Below are positions 7,222 through 14,450 of a stretch of 21,244 nt of DNA, in pieces (within the stretch, counting starts at the first letter, position 1; each line of letters opens with the position of its first letter). The translations under genes and the position numbers were made by a program. Below the pieces are notes generated by a model. The model searched no databases, had not been told where the DNA came from, and was given only the letters and a program-made list of their open reading frames with translations. This stretch comes from Balneolaceae bacterium (GTDB lineage Bacteria; Bacteroidota; Rhodothermia; Balneolales; Balneolaceae). The stretch lies in assembly GCA_021767245.1 (NCBI GenBank), contig JAASTO010000020.1, positions 1 through 21,244 on the forward strand, in the 5' to 3' direction.

Positions 7222-8184
7222 TCATATGTTACTTATGATCCATTCGGTGAAAAGTTCCCGAAACCTGAACGAGTAATTTTTCATTAAGTTTTCTTCCTCT
7301 TCTTCATAATCAAAGCAAGGAGGCACCACATGGAAGAAATGATTAGCATTTGGGATCTCATAAACTGTAAAATTGGCTGGCAGCTGACCCGAAAATACCT
7401 CGTTCAATTCTTGGATAGCCCATTCCGGGTAAACCTGTCCGTCATTTCCTCCAAACATAAATAAAGCCGGAATATCAATTTGGGTCAGATACTCAGCAGG
7501 TTCAAAGCCTAATTTCATTTTCATATGCCGCCACTTTTTTGTGATCGCGATCACTGAAACCCAGTTTTGATGTGATTGTGCTTTTTGAACCGCTTTTTCG
7601 TAAGCAACGGTATCTTCCTCCCCTTCACACACATATTCACTATGATATTCATTTACCAATTGTCTTTGGGGATCAAAGGTCGGGCCGGCTATGGAAGCCG
7701 TAAATCTGACTTTATTGGAAGCTGTAGCCCCTACTATCTGAGCTACCCATGCATCCTCACCGTGTCCCACAATTCCAATTCTGTCAGGATCCACTTCTTT
7801 TCTTTGGGTCAAATAATCAATGGCAGCCACCGCATCATCCGCGAAATCATTAAGGGTGGTACGTCCCCACCGGCCATCTGATTCACCCACTCCCCTGGGA
7901 TCATAATAAAAGACACCGATACCCATCTCCGGGAAAACCGCTTCCAGGTTTTCTTCAATAAAACTGGCTCGCTGTGGATGGGCTTCACCCCACTCATACA
8001 TTCCTCCCATAAAGACTAGGATCGGTACGTTTTCATTTGCCTCAGGAAGCACCAGGGTTCCACTCAGTACAATATCACCACTTTTAAAAACTACTTCTTC
8101 TCTCTGGAATTCCTGAGCACTTGAGGACAGTGTAGAAATGGCAACAATTAATACAACTGCTAAACACTTAATTGTCTTTGTCAT
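7222..8184 (-). CDS. Secreted alpha/beta hydrolase-fold protein lacking the nucleophile Ser
   Basis: A 320-residue alpha/beta hydrolase with a clear Sec signal peptide (MTKTIK, a hydrophobic stretch, then SSAQ; cleavage probably near residue 24), so periplasmic or exported. Fold landmarks: oxyanion-side FMGGMYEWG (58-66), DPRGVGES (95-102), nucleophile elbow at 139-145, GGND with D248, and NANHFFH with H282/H285. In active relatives the elbow reads G-H-S-x-G-G; here it is G140-H141-G142-E143-D144. The DNA on the minus strand is GGACACGGTGAGGAT, so Ser is Gly (one base from AGT) and the next conserved Gly is Asp. The acid and histidine of the triad remain. It may be a non-hydrolytic binding protein, or may use different chemistry. 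It follows the DinB gene by 51 bases. A 7-bp inverted repeat overlaps its stop codon (7220-7240). Confidence 0.82.
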   Translation of the reverse strand: MTKTIKCLAVVLIVAISTLSSSAQEFQREEVVFKSGDIVLSGTLVLPEANENVPILVFMGGMYEWGEAHPQRASFIEENLEAVFPEMGIGVFYYDPRGVGESDGRWGRTTLNDFADDAVAAIDYLTQRKEVDPDRIGIVGHGEDAWVAQIVGATASNKVRFTASIAGPTFDPQRQLVNEYHSEYVCEGEEDTVAYEKAVQKAQSHQNWVSVIAITKKWRHMKMKLGFEPAEYLTQIDIPALFMFGGNDGQVYPEWAIQELNEVFSGQLPANFTVYEIPNANHFFHVVPPCFDYEEEEENLMKNYSFRFRELFTEWIISNI

Positions 8185-8235
8185 TCTGATAAATAGCCTG
8201 TTATGAGTTTAATTTTTTTGTGGAATGATCTAAGT

Positions 8236-8733
8236 TCAAAGTCTTTGCAAAATACGATCGATCTGTGCCATATGCCTTTGCGTATGGAAGATATTGAAGT
8301 AGAGCCATTCCTCACGTGTGAGGTACCCATATACCGGATGCTCATAAGCTGTGCATACCTCCTTGCTATTAAATTCGTCCGCCAACACAGCAATCTTTTC
8401 CCTCAAACTCCGGAAATTTGAAGTGAGTTCTTCCTTTGGCTTTATTTCTTCTCCGGGAAGGATCACCCCACTCGCTTTATATTTTTTATCTGATTCAAGA
8501 AACTGCTTTCGCATTTTTTCAATGATCGCTTCAGAATCACGATCCGGATCAGGTTTTGCCTCTCCCATAAACAGTTTGGGGATCCCAAACTCTGAGCGGT
8601 ATAAATGCTCAAGGACTTGAGCCGGTGACCAGGTTTCATCATCCGGTTTGGCATGAAACTGCTCATCAGCGATCTGTCCAATTTTGGAGAGTAGCGCCTC
8701 GGTATTATTATTGAGTTGTTCCTTCAGGTCCAT
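8236..8733 (-). CDS. DinB-family four-helix protein
   Basis: A 165-residue all-helical protein of the DinB/YfiT metalloenzyme-like fold. The three metal-binding histidines expected for the family are visible: H43 (QVLEHLYRSE), H150 and H154 (HTQRHMAQI). The conserved W35-S-P (ETWSPAQVLEHL) and the C-terminal RHMAQIDRIL also match. Related proteins are bacillithiol/mycothiol-dependent transferases or damage-inducible proteins of unknown function; no specific activity can be assigned here. It lies 35 bases after gcdH and 51 bases before the hydrolase on the same strand, so it is probably cotranscribed with them. No Shine-Dalgarno is seen before the ATG. Confidence 0.85.
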   Translation of the reverse strand: MDLKEQLNNNTEALLSKIGQIADEQFHAKPDDETWSPAQVLEHLYRSEFGIPKLFMGEAKPDPDRDSEAIIEKMRKQFLESDKKYKASGVILPGEEIKPKEELTSNFRSLREKIAVLADEFNSKEVCTAYEHPVYGYLTREEWLYFNIFHTQRHMAQIDRILQRL

Positions 8734-8768
8734 GTTTCTTGACTGAAATTCGATAGGTCTTATTGGTC

Positions 8769-9977
8769 TTAGTCGTTACCCTTTGGGGTGAAAGCCTGTA
8801 TGCCTGTGATCTCCCGTCCCAGGATCAAACCATGAATGTCATAGGTTCCTTCATAAGTATTTACGGATTCCAGGTTCATAACGTGATGGATCACCCGGTA
8901 GTCTCCTACAATACCATTTCCGCCATGCATATCCCGCGAGATCCGGGAGATCTCAAGGGCTTTACCGCAATTATGCCGCTTGGCCAGTGAGGTCATCGAA
9001 GGGTGATCACGTCCCTCATCCTTCAGTTTACCAAGGCGAAGAACCAGCATCTGCATGGAAGTAATATCCGTTAACATGTTGGCCAGTTTAGTTTGGATCA
9101 GCTGATTGGCAGCCAATGGCTTGCCAAATTGTTTACGATCCAGCACATACTGCCTTGCCCGTTGATAACAAAATTCTGCCGAACCGACTGTTCCCCAGGC
9201 GATGCCATAACGGGCCGAGTTGAGGCACATAAATGGACCTTTAAGTCCTTTGATATCCGGGAATACATTCTCATCGGGCACAAATACATCATCAAATACC
9301 AGTTCTCCTGTTTCAGAAGCCCGTAAACTCATTTTATATTTTGTATGAGGAGCTGAAAACCCTTTCATGCCTTTTTCAACCAAGAATCCTCTTATCACTC
9401 CTTCATCCTTAGGATCTTCCTTAGCCTTGGCCCATACCACAGCAAGGTCCGCGATCGGGGAATTGGTGATCCACATCTTGGCGCCGTTCAACTTCCAGCC
9501 ACCCTCTGTTTTAACCGCTGTGGTTACCATAGAACCCGGGTCTGAACCGTGATCAGGCTCCGTCAACCCAAAACAACCGATCATTTCACCTGTTGCCAAT
9601 TTTGGCAGATACTTTTGCTTCTGTTCCTCAGTTCCAAATTCTGAAATTGGATACATCACTAGAGATGATTGCACACTCATAAATGACCGATAACCTGAAT
9701 CAACCCGTTCAACCTCGCGCGCGATCAAGCCATATGCTGTATTACTGGCGCTTGACCCTCCATACTCTTCAGGTATGGTCACTCCCAGTAAACCCATTTC
9801 TCCCATTTCCCGGGCAATATCCTGATCAAAATACTCTTCGGTATTTCCTTTCAGAGCTCTCGGTTCCAGTTTTGACTGGGCATAATCGCGAGCCGTTTCC
9901 ATGATCAGGCGATCTTCCTCATTTAGTTCTGATTCAAAGAGATAAGCGTCATCGATGTTGAATAAATTCTTTGGCAT
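8769..9977 (-). CDS. gcdH: Glutaryl-CoA dehydrogenase
   Basis: FAD-dependent enzyme oxidising and decarboxylating glutaryl-CoA to crotonyl-CoA in lysine and tryptophan breakdown, passing electrons to ETF. The 402-residue length fits the family. The motifs are those of GcdH rather than of general acyl-CoA dehydrogenases: R97 in SGYRSFMSVQSSLVMYPI, the arginine expected to hold the substrate's distal carboxylate; CFGLTEPDHGSDPGS (135-149); WITNSPIADL; NNCGKALEISR-type region; MHGGNGI; and NLESVNTYEGTYDIH with catalytic base E376. The C-terminus ILGREITGIQAF is characteristic too. The start is an ATG at 9977. It heads a minus-strand run continuing into the DinB and hydrolase genes, and a terminator for the preceding gene lies upstream, so its promoter is probably within 9978-10085. 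Confidence 0.95.
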   Translation of the reverse strand: MPKNLFNIDDAYLFESELNEEDRLIMETARDYAQSKLEPRALKGNTEEYFDQDIAREMGEMGLLGVTIPEEYGGSSASNTAYGLIAREVERVDSGYRSFMSVQSSLVMYPISEFGTEEQKQKYLPKLATGEMIGCFGLTEPDHGSDPGSMVTTAVKTEGGWKLNGAKMWITNSPIADLAVVWAKAKEDPKDEGVIRGFLVEKGMKGFSAPHTKYKMSLRASETGELVFDDVFVPDENVFPDIKGLKGPFMCLNSARYGIAWGTVGSAEFCYQRARQYVLDRKQFGKPLAANQLIQTKLANMLTDITSMQMLVLRLGKLKDEGRDHPSMTSLAKRHNCGKALEISRISRDMHGGNGIVGDYRVIHHVMNLESVNTYEGTYDIHGLILGREITGIQAFTPKGND

Positions 9978-10085
9978 GGGTTTACTGCTTTAGGCTTTAA
10001 TTATTTTGATGGATAGTATGAAAAATATACTTCAGGCTGAAAAATTTGAACTGATTATTTGTTCATCTTCACAACTTAAAATGAT

Positions 10086-10125
10086 TATAAAATAAAAGCC
10101 TGCATCTTAAATCGGATGCAGGCTT
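10086..10125 (-). terminator. Rho-independent terminator of the acyl-CoA dehydrogenase gene
   Basis: Perfect 11-bp stem: AAGCCTGCATC (10096-10106) with GATGCAGGCTT (10115-10125), 8-base loop. Read on the minus strand it is followed by a T-rich run (TTTTATTTTAT). It lies 31 bases after the stop of the gene at 10157-11329 and separates it from gcdH. Confidence 0.88.
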
Positions 10126-10156
10126 CTTTGTGGTCTCCAACAACAAATTTATCCTC

Positions 10157-11329
10157 TTATGCCAGTGACTTCTTCAATTCTCTGGCTATGATCAGGCGTT
10201 GCACCTCTGAGGTTCCCTCACCGATGGTCATCAGTTTGGAATCTCGCAGGAATCGCTCTACGTGATATTCTTTGGTGTAACCATATCCGCCGTGTATCTG
10301 AATGGCTTCCAGTGCTGCCCTGACAGAGAGTTCAGAAGCAAACAATTTGGCCATAGAAGCTTCGGTAGTGTAAGGCTTTCCGTTGTCTTTCAGCCATGCT
10401 GCTCTGAGTACCAAAAGTCGTGCGGCTTCAATTTCTGTGGCCATGTCCACCATTTTGCCTTCCAGATACTGGAAATTTCCAATGGCTGTTCCAAATTGCT
10501 TACGCTCCATGGAATATTGTAATGACTCTTCCAGCGCGCCACGGGCAATACCAACAGACAGTGCAGCTATACCAACACGACCGCCATCCAGGACCTTCAT
10601 AGTGTCAACAAAGCCCATCCCTTCATCACCAAGCAGGTTTTCTACCGGTACTTCCACATTTTCAAACACCACTTCTGTGGTATCCGATGAGTTCATTCCC
10701 AGCTTATGCATTCCGGCACCGGGTTTTACACCCTCCCATTCTCTTTCGACAATAAAGGCTGAAATACCTTTGGTTCCTTTATCGGGGTCGGTTTTTGCCA
10801 GAACCACATAGGTGTCCCCAACAGAACCCTGTGTGATAAAGATCTTGGAACCGTTTAGAATATATTTATCACCATTTTTTATGGCTGTGGTTTTCATTCC
10901 GGAAGCATCACTCCCTGAACTCGGCTCGGTCAGGCACCAGGCGGCCAGTTTTTTTCCGGAGGTAAGATCCGGCATATATTTCATTTTCTGCTCATGATTA
11001 CCGGCAAGGGCAATATGACCAGTTCCCAATGAAGTGTGAGAAGCAACTGTTAATGCTAATGAAGCATCCCATCGTGCGATCTCCTCAAGTACCAGGCAAA
11101 AACTAACGACATCAAATCCGCCGCCACCGTATTGTTCTTCATGATAGATCCCAAGCATACCCAGCTCGCCTAACTCTTTAACGATCTCATGCGGAAATTC
11201 TTTACTGTTATCTCTATCCATGACCGTTGGAGCCACTTTTCTTTCAACGAATTCCTTCACGCTGTCACGGATCATTTTCTGATCGTTCGTTAACTCAAAT
11301 GATAAATCTTTCTCTAAAACGGTGTCCAT
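10157..11329 (-). CDS. Acyl-CoA dehydrogenase
   Basis: FAD enzyme introducing the alpha-beta double bond into an acyl-CoA, with electrons going to ETF. I start it at the ATG at 11329, giving 390 residues, the usual family length. A TTG at 11377 would add 16 residues, but those codons would cover a perfect operator-like palindrome. In ATG numbering: N-terminal helical domain; WCLTEPSSGSD (131-141) and FITQGS in the middle beta domain; GGRVGIAA; ERKQFG; IHGGYGYTKEYHVER; and catalytic base E371 in MTIGEGTSEVQRLIIAREL. This set fits short-chain or branched-chain enzymes (butyryl-, isovaleryl- or 2-methylbutyryl-CoA); the exact substrate cannot be told. It is flanked by a terminator downstream and a candidate operator upstream, so it seems to be a separately regulated single-gene unit. 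Confidence 0.93.
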   Translation of the reverse strand: MDTVLEKDLSFELTNDQKMIRDSVKEFVERKVAPTVMDRDNSKEFPHEIVKELGELGMLGIYHEEQYGGGGFDVVSFCLVLEEIARWDASLALTVASHTSLGTGHIALAGNHEQKMKYMPDLTSGKKLAAWCLTEPSSGSDASGMKTTAIKNGDKYILNGSKIFITQGSVGDTYVVLAKTDPDKGTKGISAFIVEREWEGVKPGAGMHKLGMNSSDTTEVVFENVEVPVENLLGDEGMGFVDTMKVLDGGRVGIAALSVGIARGALEESLQYSMERKQFGTAIGNFQYLEGKMVDMATEIEAARLLVLRAAWLKDNGKPYTTEASMAKLFASELSVRAALEAIQIHGGYGYTKEYHVERFLRDSKLMTIGEGTSEVQRLIIARELKKSLA

Positions 11330-11361
11330 ATCTTGTAATACTATCTTATTAAATTTGTTTA

Positions 11362-11377
11362 TTGGAAACGCTTCCAA
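11362..11377. promoter_or_regulatory. Candidate LacI-family operator
   Basis: TTGGAAACGCTTCCAA is a perfect 16-bp palindromic arrangement: TTGGAA, centre ACGC, TTCCAA. It carries the central CG and half-sites typical of LacI/GalR/CcpA-type operators, fitting the TGnAAnCGnTnnCA pattern. It lies 32 bases before the ATG of the acyl-CoA dehydrogenase. On the minus strand it overlaps TATCTTGG, a near match to the TAnnTTTG -7 element. That places it where a repressor would block transcription. No LacI-family gene is in the window. Confidence 0.55.
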
Positions 11378-11484
11378 GATAACGGTTTGTTGTTATAAAT
11401 TCGTTCTTGAAAGTGTAAAAGTTGTCGGGCGAACTATAAGATGCTGAAAGCATATCAGTTCAATTATTTGTTTTTTTCCGATAT

Positions 11485-13533
11485 TTAGTTTTCTGCGAGT
11501 TGCCAGTAAGCTTCCATTACTAAGTCACCCACTGTGATCTTGTCAACAACTTCCATCCCCTCAAGGACTTCGCCGATCACAGTGTAATTCCCATTTAAAT
11601 GCGGGCTCCACTGATGCATTATAAAAAACTGACTTCCCTCTGTATCAGTTCCTGCACTGGCTATACCAACGACACCCCGATCATATTGTTTTTCTGATCC
11701 TTCGGTTGGCACTACATAATCCGGCCCGCCAAATCCATCCTGAGATTCTATATCTCCGCCCTGAATCACAAAATTTGGTACCACTCTGTGAAACGGAATA
11801 CTGTTGTAGGCGCCTGCGCTGATCAAACTATCCATTCCTGCAATAGTGACCGGGGCTGAGAGAACATCCATTTTTATTTTTATGATACCTTTGTCCGTTT
11901 CAAGTACCCAGATCGGCTCGAACCCAAGTTTTCCAAGTCGCTCCCAATCTGGTTTTCTGAATTCAGGTTTGGAAGCCGAAGCCGAAACCGAATCTACATC
12001 CCAGCCTTGCTGACTTAGGGTATTATTCAAAGCCGTGCTTCCCCAGGCAGACCATTCATTGATCACCGGAGATGCTTGTTCCTCAAAGTGCTGTTTAAAA
12101 AATCCCCCAAAAGCCTGAAAGACCTCAATATCCTCCGGCATTTGATACACCTCCAACAGATCTTTGATCCGGTCAAAATCAGCTTCATTCATGATTCCTG
12201 CATCTTCCATAAACGATACGGTGGAATACGTGATAGACCGATCTTGCCGATCCAGAAAGTTGAACAACAGAGTTTTCAATTCTTCTACCAACGCGTTCGT
12301 TTTTTCACCCTCTTTCAGACCGTTCCACCAGCTTTGCAGCGATTGTGCCGCAAACAGTGCTTCCAAACGATCTTCGCTCTCAGACTGCGTCATCATCCTT
12401 TCAAGATATTCAGCCGGTTCCAGTATCTTTTGCTCTATCCTGAATTTCTTGGTCAACAGGTAAGGATCTTCCTCAGCTAATGATTCAGTCAGTGATTGAA
12501 ACTCACCCGGATCGTCCAGTGCTTCAATACCTGAAAGTCTGACCGTGGCATCTTTACCCTCATTATTAATGATCTTCTCAAGGATCACATCATCAAATGA
12601 AACTTCTTTTTCAGGATGAGTTGCGGCCTGCTCCAAAGCCGTGATATTGACTACCGGATTATCGTGGTCCAGCAAAAGCGCATAAACCTCAGCCAACTTA
12701 CTGTTCCAATCTGCTTTTTTAGCTTGCTGAGCTAGTTCAACAGCAAGTTGCACGTTCATTTCCGCAATATCAGAGGTTGGCAGCTTTTCAAGTGTTTTGT
12801 TCGGATCGCTGTTAAAGGATATGCGCACTACATACTGCCTGATCTCGGGACTTTCTACCCAGGTGTACGCATTCCAGATATTGGTCTGAAGTTCTTCATC
12901 CTCGATCACACCATTTCCGCGATACAATCCATAGAAGTACGCTTTATACAGGTCCTCATCTTCTAAAATAGCAGCATAACGCAACAAACTTTTTTTGGTA
13001 ACAGCATTGATATCATACTCCATCATCAGCCTGCCCATGGCGAGTGCTGCGTCATATTCATAATCAGAATCTTCCCCGATGATTTCATTGAAGTTTTGTA
13101 CTAACAGATTTAACGAATTCTGATCACCTTGTTTACCCAAAACCAGACTGATTCCTTTTCTGAGGGAAGCTCTTTCCAGCCAAAGATCGTGTAATCTTGA
13201 AAGATGCTTTTCATTCAATTCCTGCTCACTCAACGCCATCCAGGCTTCTTTACTGTTACTATACTGCACCTTAGTGATCATATCATCAACATCAGCTACT
13301 GGTGTATTTATCAATCCACGCCAGGCCTGTGTTCTGATATAATCGTTGGGGTGATCCACAAAATTCAATAGGGAGTCGGCATCCCGTTCGTAAATATGTT
13401 CATAAAGTGCAGGGTATTCATTGGTCAATAGTTTTGAATATGCACTCTCCTTCTGGCACCCAATAAAAAACAACAACGGTACCACACACAGTAATTTGCA
13501 CATATCTTTTACACATTCTTTATTGAACTTCAT
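11485..13533 (-). CDS. HEAT-repeat/cyclophilin fusion lipoprotein (peptidyl-prolyl isomerase)
   Basis: Envelope lipoprotein of 682 residues from the ATG at 13533, chosen because AAAAGGAG sits 7 bases before it; a further ATG at 13557 has no such signal. The signal peptide ends in FFIGC, so the lipidated Cys is near residue 26. Residues of about 40-480 are alpha-helical repeats with HEAT-like spacing (for example DHPNDYIRTQAWRGLIN and DHDNPVVNITALEQAA). The C-terminal 150 residues are a cyclophilin: IPFHRVVPNFVIQGGD with catalytic R583, F588 and Q591; GVVGIASAGTDTEGSQFFI; and HLNGNYTVIGEVLEGMEVVDKI. The M61 and H126 positions of human cyclophilin A are Val and Tyr, and the W121 position is His, as is often seen in bacterial forms. 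It probably assists folding of exported proteins, with the repeats binding clients or partners; this is inference. It is divergent from lexA. Confidence 0.9.
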   Translation of the reverse strand: MKFNKECVKDMCKLLCVVPLLFFIGCQKESAYSKLLTNEYPALYEHIYERDADSLLNFVDHPNDYIRTQAWRGLINTPVADVDDMITKVQYSNSKEAWMALSEQELNEKHLSRLHDLWLERASLRKGISLVLGKQGDQNSLNLLVQNFNEIIGEDSDYEYDAALAMGRLMMEYDINAVTKKSLLRYAAILEDEDLYKAYFYGLYRGNGVIEDEELQTNIWNAYTWVESPEIRQYVVRISFNSDPNKTLEKLPTSDIAEMNVQLAVELAQQAKKADWNSKLAEVYALLLDHDNPVVNITALEQAATHPEKEVSFDDVILEKIINNEGKDATVRLSGIEALDDPGEFQSLTESLAEEDPYLLTKKFRIEQKILEPAEYLERMMTQSESEDRLEALFAAQSLQSWWNGLKEGEKTNALVEELKTLLFNFLDRQDRSITYSTVSFMEDAGIMNEADFDRIKDLLEVYQMPEDIEVFQAFGGFFKQHFEEQASPVINEWSAWGSTALNNTLSQQGWDVDSVSASASKPEFRKPDWERLGKLGFEPIWVLETDKGIIKIKMDVLSAPVTIAGMDSLISAGAYNSIPFHRVVPNFVIQGGDIESQDGFGGPDYVVPTEGSEKQYDRGVVGIASAGTDTEGSQFFIMHQWSPHLNGNYTVIGEVLEGMEVVDKITVGDLVMEAYWQLAEN

Positions 13534-13540
13534 ACCTAAA

Positions 13541-13548
13541 CTCCTTTT
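13541..13548 (-). promoter_or_regulatory. Strong Shine-Dalgarno that decides the start at 13533
   Basis: Read on the minus strand: AAAAGGAG, then TTTAGGT, then ATG. The 7-base spacing is ideal. Nearly every other start in this window lacks a recognisable Shine-Dalgarno, so this one stands out. Confidence 0.7.
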
Positions 13549-13555
13549 ATTACAC

Positions 13556-13568
13556 ATGTATTTTACAT
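13556..13568. promoter_or_regulatory. Candidate LexA operator in the lexA divergent gap
   Basis: ATGTA, TTT, TACAT: a perfect 13-bp inverted repeat lying 15 bases before the lexA ATG and 22 bases before the HEAT-cyclophilin ATG. LexA normally represses its own gene through a palindrome in this position. The LexA box of this lineage is not known to me, so the assignment rests on position and symmetry only. Confidence 0.4.
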
Positions 13569-13583
13569 AGAAAAATTATCATC

Positions 13584-14240
13584 ATGGACAACGCACATTT
13601 AACTCGCAAGCAACACGAATTCTTCACTTTTATAGTTGAGTATAAAAAAGATCACGAAGTGTGGCCCACTTATCGGGAGATAGCCGATCATTTTGGGTAT
13701 GCCTCACCAAACAGCGTTACCCAAAATATACAGGCGCTACTTAAGAAAGGCTATTTAGTTAAAACAAATGATGAAGAATATGACCTACCTTCCGAAAAGA
13801 AGAATTTATTAGGCGAAACCGAAGAGCAAGAAGGCATCCCTATTCGGGGATTGATCGCTGCCGGCTCCCTTCAAGAAGCCGTTGAAGCCAATCTTGGGAG
13901 CATTACTATGGAGACTCTGTTCCCTGATCTTGATGACCTTTTCGCGTTGCGGGTTACCGGTTTCAGTATGAAAGATGTTGGGATCTACGACGGAGATTTT
14001 GTGCTGTTGATGGATACCGATGTTAAAAATGGAGATATAGGAGCCGTATTGTATGATGGCGAAACCAGCCTGAAGAAAATTTACTGGGATGATAATGGAT
14101 TACGACTGGAACCTGCCAACCCTGAATATGATGATATCATCATTGAACCGGATGTATTTGAGGAAGTTAAAGTGATCGGTAAATATATTGGTCACGTGAA
14201 TCGTCAGGGTTTTCAAAGAGCTATTCCTAAGGTAGCGTAA
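13584..14240 (+). CDS. lexA: LexA repressor
   Basis: SOS-response repressor and self-cleaving serine peptidase of 218 residues. The N-terminal winged helix-turn-helix spans about 5-62, with the recognition part PTYREIADHFGYASPNSVTQNIQALLKKGYL (28-58). The autocleavage site is A93-G94 in GLIAAGSL. The S24 peptidase dyad is S128 (VTGFSMKDVGIYDGD) and K164 (TSLKKIYW). All residues needed for RecA-stimulated cleavage are present. No other SOS gene is adjacent. The 50-base divergent gap to the HEAT-cyclophilin gene contains a 13-bp palindrome that may serve autoregulation. The ATG at 13584 places the DNA-binding domain correctly. Confidence 0.95.
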   Translation: MDNAHLTRKQHEFFTFIVEYKKDHEVWPTYREIADHFGYASPNSVTQNIQALLKKGYLVKTNDEEYDLPSEKKNLLGETEEQEGIPIRGLIAAGSLQEAVEANLGSITMETLFPDLDDLFALRVTGFSMKDVGIYDGDFVLLMDTDVKNGDIGAVLYDGETSLKKIYWDDNGLRLEPANPEYDDIIIEPDVFEEVKVIGKYIGHVNRQGFQRAIPKVA

Positions 14241-14308
14241 CTACCCGTTCAGATAACTGACTGCAGTGACAACATAACTCCCTATCAGTAAATCCAAGGG
14301 TTCGATTC

Positions 14309-14371
14309 CTGCATTTATGCATGAATGTCTCATTGCCCTGAAATGGTTGCAATAAATTGAATGAAATGCAG
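14309..14371 (+). repeat. Nested inverted repeats between lexA and rplU
   Basis: The outer arms CTGCATTT (14309-14316) and AAATGCAG (14364-14371) are perfect complements. Inside them ATTGC (14332-14336) pairs with GCAAT (14349-14353). A near-perfect 16-bp palindrome with one mismatch, CATTTATGCATGAATG (14312-14327), overlaps the left arm, so two alternative folds are possible. There is no T-run after the outer stem, so a lexA terminator is not convincing. It could be an RNA leader for the ribosomal protein genes if transcription starts upstream. Confidence 0.4.
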
Positions 14372-14380
14372 CAGAATCAC

Positions 14381-14411
14381 TTTGTTTTCTTAGAACTATC
14401 CCTTATCTTTT
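14381..14411 (+). promoter_or_regulatory. Candidate rplU-rpmA promoter
   Basis: TTTG (14381-14384), 19 bases, then TATCTTTT (14404-14411). This matches the Bacteroidota primary sigma pattern (TTTG, 19-21 bases, TAnnTTTG) except for the last base. Transcription would start near 14417, giving a leader of about 35 bases with no Shine-Dalgarno. Confidence 0.45.
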
Positions 14412-14450
14412 CAAGCTCTCAATTAAATGCAAATAAGAAATTAAACAGAT

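Noticed and set aside
7220..7240. Inverted repeat GATCATA/TATGATC over the stop codon of the hydrolase as a terminator
   Set aside because: The stem is AT-rich, 7 bp, and no T-run follows on the minus strand, so termination is doubtful.
11330..11377. TTG start adding 16 residues to the acyl-CoA dehydrogenase
   Set aside because: The family normally begins near the ATG at 11329, and the extra codons coincide with an operator-like palindrome.
11441..11453. ATGCT/AGCAT mini-hairpin between the acyl-CoA dehydrogenase and HEAT-cyclophilin genes
   Set aside because: A 5-bp stem with a 3-base loop and no T-run is too weak to call a terminator.
13534..13557. ATG at 13557 as start of the HEAT-cyclophilin lipoprotein
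   Set aside because: It lacks a ribosome site, whereas the ATG at 13533 has AAAAGGAG at ideal spacing and a shorter, better signal peptide.
14291..14312. tRNA-like fragment: GGGTTCGATTCC resembles a tRNA T-arm
   Set aside because: Only three T-stem pairs form (one of them G-T), no matching acceptor stem lies about 70 bases upstream, and no anticodon or D-arm can be drawn. Probably chance.
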